Part shown: one piece after another, positions 42,032-46,719 of the stretch
Position numbering within the stretch: the first letter of the stretch is position 1
Layout: the number at the start of each line of letters is the position of its first letter
Source of the DNA: Chryseobacterium gleum
GTDB lineage: Bacteria; Bacteroidota; Bacteroidia; Flavobacteriales_D; UBA2798
Direction: 5' to 3'
Assembly (NCBI GenBank): GCA_945865695.1
Contig: CAMBFX010000005.1
Coordinates: 1 to 46,719 of the forward strand
Length of the DNA stretch: 46,719 bases
Position numbers and translations under genes: made by a program
The notes under the pieces: generated by a model
Databases searched by the model: none
What the model saw: only the letters and a program-made list of their open reading frames with translations
Told to the model about the DNA's origin: nothing

Positions 42032-42562
42032 TTATTCTACCTCAAGTGTTTTTACATTCTCACACAACACCATGACCGTGTATAATTTTCCGTTTAAAAC
42101 GGTAGAATTAACACCAATCACATATTTTTGATCAAGAGTTGGACTAATAGGTAAAAGCATATTGACTTCATATTGTCTATCAGAAATAAGTAAATTCATT
42201 ATTCTTGAAATCAATTCCTCATGAGTCCTAATTATTCCATTTTCACTAATGTGATCCGTTTGTGAAACACAACCTCCACTACCTGTGAAATTATTTTCTA
42301 ACATTTGTGCTCTAAGTTTTTTTACAACTATCTTCCCGTCCTCCCCAACAACTTTGATTGGAGGAAAACTATTGGTTTTAACCATATATTGCAATTGTTC
42401 ATTAGCAATTTTATAGGCTGCAGAATCAAAGGTTGCAGGTGCAAGATCCATAGACGCTCTATGAATATTAATTTCCTCTATTATTCTTTTTTCGAAAGCA
42501 GTTTGTCCAAAAAGAGTTAAACTCATAATCGTAATGGACAGGGTGAAGATTAACTTTTTCAT
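42032..42562 (-). CDS. Secreted CAP-superfamily-like protein, copy 2
   Basis: 176 aa, same layout as copy 1 (MKKLIFTLSITIMSLTLFGQ). Differences cluster in the middle: SGGCVSQTDHISENG here against SGGWVSQIDSISENG in copy 1. The extra Cys is specific to this copy. The duplication offset is 599 bases. Confidence 0.65.
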   Translation of the reverse strand: MKKLIFTLSITIMSLTLFGQTAFEKRIIEEINIHRASMDLAPATFDSAAYKIANEQLQYMVKTNSFPPIKVVGEDGKIVVKKLRAQMLENNFTGSGGCVSQTDHISENGIIRTHEELISRIMNLLISDRQYEVNMLLPISPTLDQKYVIGVNSTVLNGKLYTVMVLCENVKTLEVE

Positions 42563-43374
42563 AAGGCATATTATTTAAGGGTTAATACTAGGATACATTA
42601 CTACAACGATCTTACATTTTACATCCACAGAATTTTATTTTGTGCAGATAGTTTAATGTTAAATGAAAAATTTATATACTGGAATACAAGCAGGGTGTAA
42701 GTAAATGAAGCGTTAGCCTAAATTCTTACGTCTAAAAAATGTTAGATACTTCTAGTTGATAAAGGCCAATAGAAAAGTTGGTATAACCATGTATTTAAAA
42801 ATACAGAGCTAAAATCAAGGCTTAAAAACGCAAGCCGAAATAGGTTAGTTGAACGCATAGTGCCTCCTTTTTTTTATAGAATAATGAAGAATAAAAAAGG
42901 TAGAATTGTTTCATTGTTACTTTTTACCCGCATTTTAATAAAAGGTTACATTCTATTTTATTTATTTCGCAAAACTCAATATATTTTTCGTCGTCGGCGG
43001 TAAATTTAAATCGTTCATAAAATAAGGTAGGGATCTAAAACATTATTCGATTGCAAAGAAGATATATTGAAAACTATCCAGAGTTATAGTTGTTGTAATG
43101 TAAAAAAATCTCCCTGCTAAAAATCTCCGCAGTGTTTACCGAAGTTCAACGTAATAATAATAATGTTTTTATTAAATTTGAATAAAGATAGTAAGAACGG
43201 AGGAAGCTTACAGTTTCTTCCTCTCAAAAATGTTTTTATATAAACTAATTACTTTCTAATTTTCAACTAAAGTTTTCTAGTTTGAAACTTTTTCAAAACT
43301 ATTCAGTATAACCCGTCCATGAAACACCTCTACCCTCTTTTATATAAATCAAATTTAACTAAAGCTAAAGGGTT
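42563..43374. other. Gene-free region of about 800 bases
   Basis: No ORF worth reporting. A perfect GAGGAAG/CTTCCTC hairpin lies at 43200-43223 without a T run. Otherwise AT-rich. Confidence 0.3.
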
Positions 43375-43791
43375 ATGGGTTTTTCTAACATTAGTAAATA
43401 TATTTTGTTTGGATTCTGTTTTGTCTTCGGACAACTAAAAACAGAGTCTTGCCCATCTTCTGCAGATAACGTTTCAATTTTTTTTCCTCCACTCACTAAT
43501 TGCCTCCTCGATTACCGCTCAGGCCCTGACGAGTCTTCCACTATCGGACTACTCGGTTCTATCTATAAATTCAATTCAGATAAAAATGAATCGTCAATAA
43601 GAAATCATGAATTATTACAAGTAGAAATTACTGGAACAACTGCTTCGCCTAATCGATTTGTTCCTTTTCATCAATGGTTGCATTATAGAAATAGTTCCAA
43701 CTTAAATGACATGACAAATTGGAAAGATCCGAAGAGTCGCCAAGATGGAATGATTTTAGAATCACTTAATTTTTCGTTTTTCGCCTGCTGA
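43375..43791 (+). CDS. Doubtful hypothetical ORF
   Basis: 138 aa with an N-terminal hydrophobic stretch (ISKYILFGFCFVFGQ) that could be a signal peptide. The remainder is Ser/Asn-rich (SSTIGLLGSIYKFNSDKNES) with no recognised domain. It may be a gene remnant, since its base use is less AT-rich than its neighbours. Confidence 0.3.
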   Translation: MGFSNISKYILFGFCFVFGQLKTESCPSSADNVSIFFPPLTNCLLDYRSGPDESSTIGLLGSIYKFNSDKNESSIRNHELLQVEITGTTASPNRFVPFHQWLHYRNSSNLNDMTNWKDPKSRQDGMILESLNFSFFAC

Positions 43792-43900
43792 TTAATGTTG
43801 CTCCCAATATAAAAGTATGGTTAGAACAATAATTATATATCGGATGGATAAAACCATCATTTCAATAACGGATTCTGATTTAAATTAAATATATGCGCCT

Positions 43901-44446
43901 ATGAAAACCAAAATATTTTTCCTTTTATTATTGCTGGCAAATTTAGTTTCTGCACAAGAAAAGTCTGACCTTAGCGATACGCAAACCGTAGAAAACGCAA
44001 AAACTTTAGTGAGTATGTTCGATAAAATCGACTCGGCTTTGGCTTATAAAACGCCTGCTGATTCGACCAATTATTCTAATCTGATCATTGAATTGCGAAA
44101 TAAAAACAAATCCGCATTAACCAAGCGAGTCAATAAGGACAGTTATTGGTGTTACGCCATTTATGCTCGTGAATTCAGGGCTTCGGATTCTGATAATCCC
44201 ATTCAATACAAAGAAGGAATAAAAACCGTTTATAAAGCATTTAATTTTATACGTGAACAAATAGGCGAAGATTTTATTCTATATGAAAAATGTTATTATA
44301 ATCGGAATAACCTGTATCCAGGAGAAGGACACAAAATTAGTTTTACGGTTGAGCTAATCAATCCCGCTGGAAAAAAGATAGAGATGAGATTTTATGTAAA
44401 TAATATATTCGTAATAGAATTTATTGGTTTCTTCATCTGGGAGTAA
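43901..44446 (+). CDS. Hypothetical secreted protein
   Basis: 181 aa with signal peptide MKTKIFFLLLLLANLVSA. The mature part has a helical region (VENAKTLVSMFDKIDSALAY) and a beta-rich end (GHKISFTVELINPAGKKIEM). No family recognised. It precedes the transglutaminase-like gene on the same strand, with about 100 bases between. Confidence 0.5.
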   Translation: MKTKIFFLLLLLANLVSAQEKSDLSDTQTVENAKTLVSMFDKIDSALAYKTPADSTNYSNLIIELRNKNKSALTKRVNKDSYWCYAIYAREFRASDSDNPIQYKEGIKTVYKAFNFIREQIGEDFILYEKCYYNRNNLYPGEGHKISFTVELINPAGKKIEMRFYVNNIFVIEFIGFFIWE

Positions 44447-44549
44447 ACCTTACAAGAACATAACAGGGACTCGAATTTTAAATCCGGATTCTTGATAAAA
44501 AAAATTATTGTAATTCTTTTCAATTATTAACCTTTAACACTACTTGATT

Positions 44550-46181
44550 ATGAAAAACCTAATGGTAATTATTTTACTAAACATTATAAGTGTTAATGTA
44601 AATGCCGCAAAAGATACTTCGAATTACCCCACTCCTGATTATAAAAAAATAAAAACAGTTTATAAAGTAAAAATAAAAATTGAGAAATCTACGGTTTTAA
44701 AAATTTATGAAGATAATCTATATGAATATATTGAATATAATAATGATTATCCAAGAGTGAGTTGCAAAAAAGAATTGGGTAAATATACTATTCTAAAAAA
44801 TAAATTAATCCTCACTAAACCATTTATTGCTGATAGTTCCATTGAATTTAAATTGAAGGATTCGTATTATATCGGAAAAAATGGATTACATACAAGATGG
44901 ATTGATTATATTAAAAAAAATAGACCGGATATCCCTAAATACAAAACGGATGACTACCAATTTCCTTGGTTTTTTAAAAGTCCCTATCTTCTGATTAATT
45001 CTGATGAAATTATAGGAGAGAAAGATATACTAATAATGATGGAATATGTTTTAAGAAATCAAAAATCAGAAAAAGATAAAGTAAAAGCTATTTCGGAATT
45101 TATGGTATCCAATATAGACTATGGCAGTGCAGAAGATGGTGAAAGTAATTATGAACGAATTTTATTTGGTAAAAAAAATAATGCGGTTTGCGAAGGTTAC
45201 AGCCGAACATTCGTTTCACTATGTTCATTGGTTGGCATAGATGCAAAATACGTTTCTGGGCCAGTAAGAACTGGATTCTCGGACGCTCTATTTACATATA
45301 CAAATCATGCTTGGAATCAAGTAAAAATAATTAATAAATGGTATGTAGTGGATGTAACATGGATGGAGGCTGACGATTTTTGGTTTCTTCCTAATTATGA
45401 TGATTTCACCTTATCACATATAGAAGAAAAAAAAGAAAATCGATTAGACTCCATAACGATTGATGATTTCTCCTCTTCGTTAATAATTTATCCCGTAAAA
45501 AATGGTAGTTATACTCGCGCATTAGAATTATCCGTAAAAGAATCGTTTCAATATTGTAAAGATAGTTTTATAATTAAATTTCCTTTGTCGTTTCAAGCTT
45601 CAAATATTTTGAAATATAATTCGGAAAAAATGTTTACACAATTTAAAAACGAGAAAACATCTTTTAAAAACAATTCAGAAAAAATAAATTATAAATTATC
45701 AAAAAATAAATTAGAACAAACATTAACAATTTATTTGAAAGATACCTTAAATAACATTACTATAAATATTAAGGGAATAGGAACCATTCATTTTATGATT
45801 GTAAATGGCACAAAAAACGAATTAGCCAAATATCTTATAGATCATGTTAATAACAAAAGTATAATGTCTTTTACCTACGCATTAATGTCGAGTTTGATTC
45901 TAAAAGATAAGAAAGCATATGAGAAATTAACGAATGAAAAAACTGTTTTATCGTATAAAAATGCGCTAGCAAAATTTGAAAAAAATCAATTACCTAATTG
46001 GGACTTCAAAATATTTGGTTGCGCATCGCACTTCAGTTATCATGAAGATGAAAGATTTGAAAAACATAGCATGGAAGTAACCAGAGCTGGATTTAATATT
46101 GAAATTTTGAAAAATAAAAATGGAGAGTATTTCTTTTACGATTTTGATTTCTATTCCTTTCCAGATTTTGCTAAAAATTAG
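44550..46181 (+). CDS. Secreted transglutaminase-like protein
   Basis: 543 aa from the ATG at 44550; the ORF start at 44544 is an upstream TTG. The signal peptide is MKNLMVIILLNIISVNVNA. Residues about 180-285 are a transglutaminase-like core: NAVCEGYSRTFVSLCSLVGI holds the catalytic Cys, NHAWNQVKIINKWYVVDVTW holds the His and then the Asp. The rest (about 300-543) is beta-rich and of unknown fold. Family members are secreted or envelope proteins that hydrolyse or link peptide bonds. The target is unknown. Confidence 0.8.
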   Translation: MKNLMVIILLNIISVNVNAAKDTSNYPTPDYKKIKTVYKVKIKIEKSTVLKIYEDNLYEYIEYNNDYPRVSCKKELGKYTILKNKLILTKPFIADSSIEFKLKDSYYIGKNGLHTRWIDYIKKNRPDIPKYKTDDYQFPWFFKSPYLLINSDEIIGEKDILIMMEYVLRNQKSEKDKVKAISEFMVSNIDYGSAEDGESNYERILFGKKNNAVCEGYSRTFVSLCSLVGIDAKYVSGPVRTGFSDALFTYTNHAWNQVKIINKWYVVDVTWMEADDFWFLPNYDDFTLSHIEEKKENRLDSITIDDFSSSLIIYPVKNGSYTRALELSVKESFQYCKDSFIIKFPLSFQASNILKYNSEKMFTQFKNEKTSFKNNSEKINYKLSKNKLEQTLTIYLKDTLNNITINIKGIGTIHFMIVNGTKNELAKYLIDHVNNKSIMSFTYALMSSLILKDKKAYEKLTNEKTVLSYKNALAKFEKNQLPNWDFKIFGCASHFSYHEDERFEKHSMEVTRAGFNIEILKNKNGEYFFYDFDFYSFPDFAKN

Positions 46182-46220
46182 CGCGTCCTTATACAGATAT
46201 GAATTTTAATCAATCGAAAA

Positions 46221-46496
46221 ATGAATAAATTAATTTTAATTTTAGCTTCGATAGCTATATGTATTGCCAGTTATTCTCAAAAAAATCATTCTACAAGAGA
46301 AACTCAATTATTTTCTAATATTAATGAATATAGAAACTCATTAAATATTGAATCAATAGAATATTATTCAGTTGCATATCTATTAGCAAAAAAACAATCT
46401 GATTATCAAGCACAATTAGATTCATTAACTGCTGATCAAAACTTTGGAGGAAGCCGATGCAAATTCTTCGGGAATTCAACGCAGACAATTGTATGA
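46221..46496 (+). pseudogene. Truncated CAP-like gene at the island edge
   Basis: The first 73 residues match the secreted CAP-like protein at 40335 (KNHSTRETQLFSNINEYRNS against KDHSTRESLLFSKINDYRNS, then SLTADQN), with a signal peptide. At about 46440 the similarity stops and the frame runs into a WYL gene out of frame, ending at 46496. This marks a breakpoint. Confidence 0.7.
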
Positions 46497-46719
46497 TGAT
46501 ATTAATTTTATGCTGAGTGAGGCGGGATTTTCGGCTCCGATAGAAAAAGCACGTGATGGAAAGTTTGTGTATTATTTTTATGAAGACCGAAATTTTTCTA
46601 TCAACTCACAACCGTTGAATGAAACAGAAACCAATCAAATCAAATCTGCTTTAATGATTCTTTCACGTTTCAAAGGAATGCCACAATTTGAATGGGTAGA
46701 TGAAATAAGTACCAAAATT
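46444..46719 (+). pseudogene. WYL-family regulator lacking its N terminus (runs off the right edge)
   Basis: An open frame from 46444 reads LEEADANSSGIQRRQLYDDI, FMLSEAGFSAPIEKARDGK and PLNETETNQIKSALMILSRF, the N-terminal winged-helix and linker of a chromosomal WYL regulator. Typical members have about 20-30 more residues before this point, replaced here by the CAP-like fragment. The gene continues beyond the window. It could be read only as a fusion or from an unseen start, so I call it broken. Confidence 0.65.

Noticed and set aside
1-46719. CRISPR array
   Set aside because: No regularly spaced direct repeats; the only regular repeats are the in-frame 60-bp units at 25494-25970.

Overview
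The window looks like a chromosome segment of a low-GC Bacteroidota bacterium, probably Flavobacteriia or a near relative. The evidence is two large secreted proteins with type IX secretion sorting tails, SprB-type repeats, Bacteroidota -33/-7 promoters (TTTG, about 19 nt, TAnnTTTG), a YtxJ/BrxC bacillithiol redox protein, and the order leuS / ftsX-DUF3098-uppP-truB-queA. No 16S gene is present, so the genus cannot be named.

Core part (1 to about 16,440). The 5' end of leuS runs off the left edge. A secreted SprB-repeat T9SS protein follows, then a rightward run ftsX-DUF3098-uppP-truB-queA (division, undecaprenyl phosphate recycling, tRNA modification). A secreted SGNH-like T9SS protein, ytxJ, ispD and a small membrane protein come next. 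A long leftward run prs-rplY-pth-eamA-yicC-(four-helix-bundle gene)-gmk-nadD serves nucleotide, NAD, ribosome and RNA functions. It starts from a near-perfect Bacteroidota promoter in front of prs. A complete tRNA-Leu(CAA) with a terminator, preceded by a broken tRNA-Leu copy carrying a 14-bp palindrome, closes the core.

Accessory part (about 16,440 to 46,440). A large serine recombinase gene has its last codons inside tRNA-Leu, so this looks like a tRNA-targeted island. It carries, in order: a recombinase/regulator/zinc-finger module; a lipoprotein gene; an intact IS3-family element (21,303-22,860 by its terminal inverted repeats); a segment bounded by a left-end and a right-end relic of a related IS3 element, holding four small genes and a wrecked retron-type reverse transcriptase; a WYL regulator and a NADAR-family gene; a candidate PD-(D/E)XK protein paired with an unknown protein; an HTH-SLOG gene pair followed by a broken MORN-repeat gene; a PcfJ-like protein; and about 230 bp of strongly structured, ORF-free DNA upstream of it that looks like a non-coding RNA. 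The right part is a set of secreted CAP-like paralogues, with a recent tandem duplication, and a secreted transglutaminase-like protein. The island ends abruptly at about 46,440, where a truncated CAP-like gene is joined to a WYL regulator lacking its N terminus.

The accessory genes suggest a hotspot of mobile elements and possible defence or nucleotide-signalling genes (NADAR, SLOG, nuclease-like, retron relic, WYL), much of it decaying. The most unusual items are the structured RNA candidate next to pcfJ, the IS3-end-bounded cargo segment, the degraded retron RT, and the two uncharacterised gene pairs. No CRISPR array was seen.
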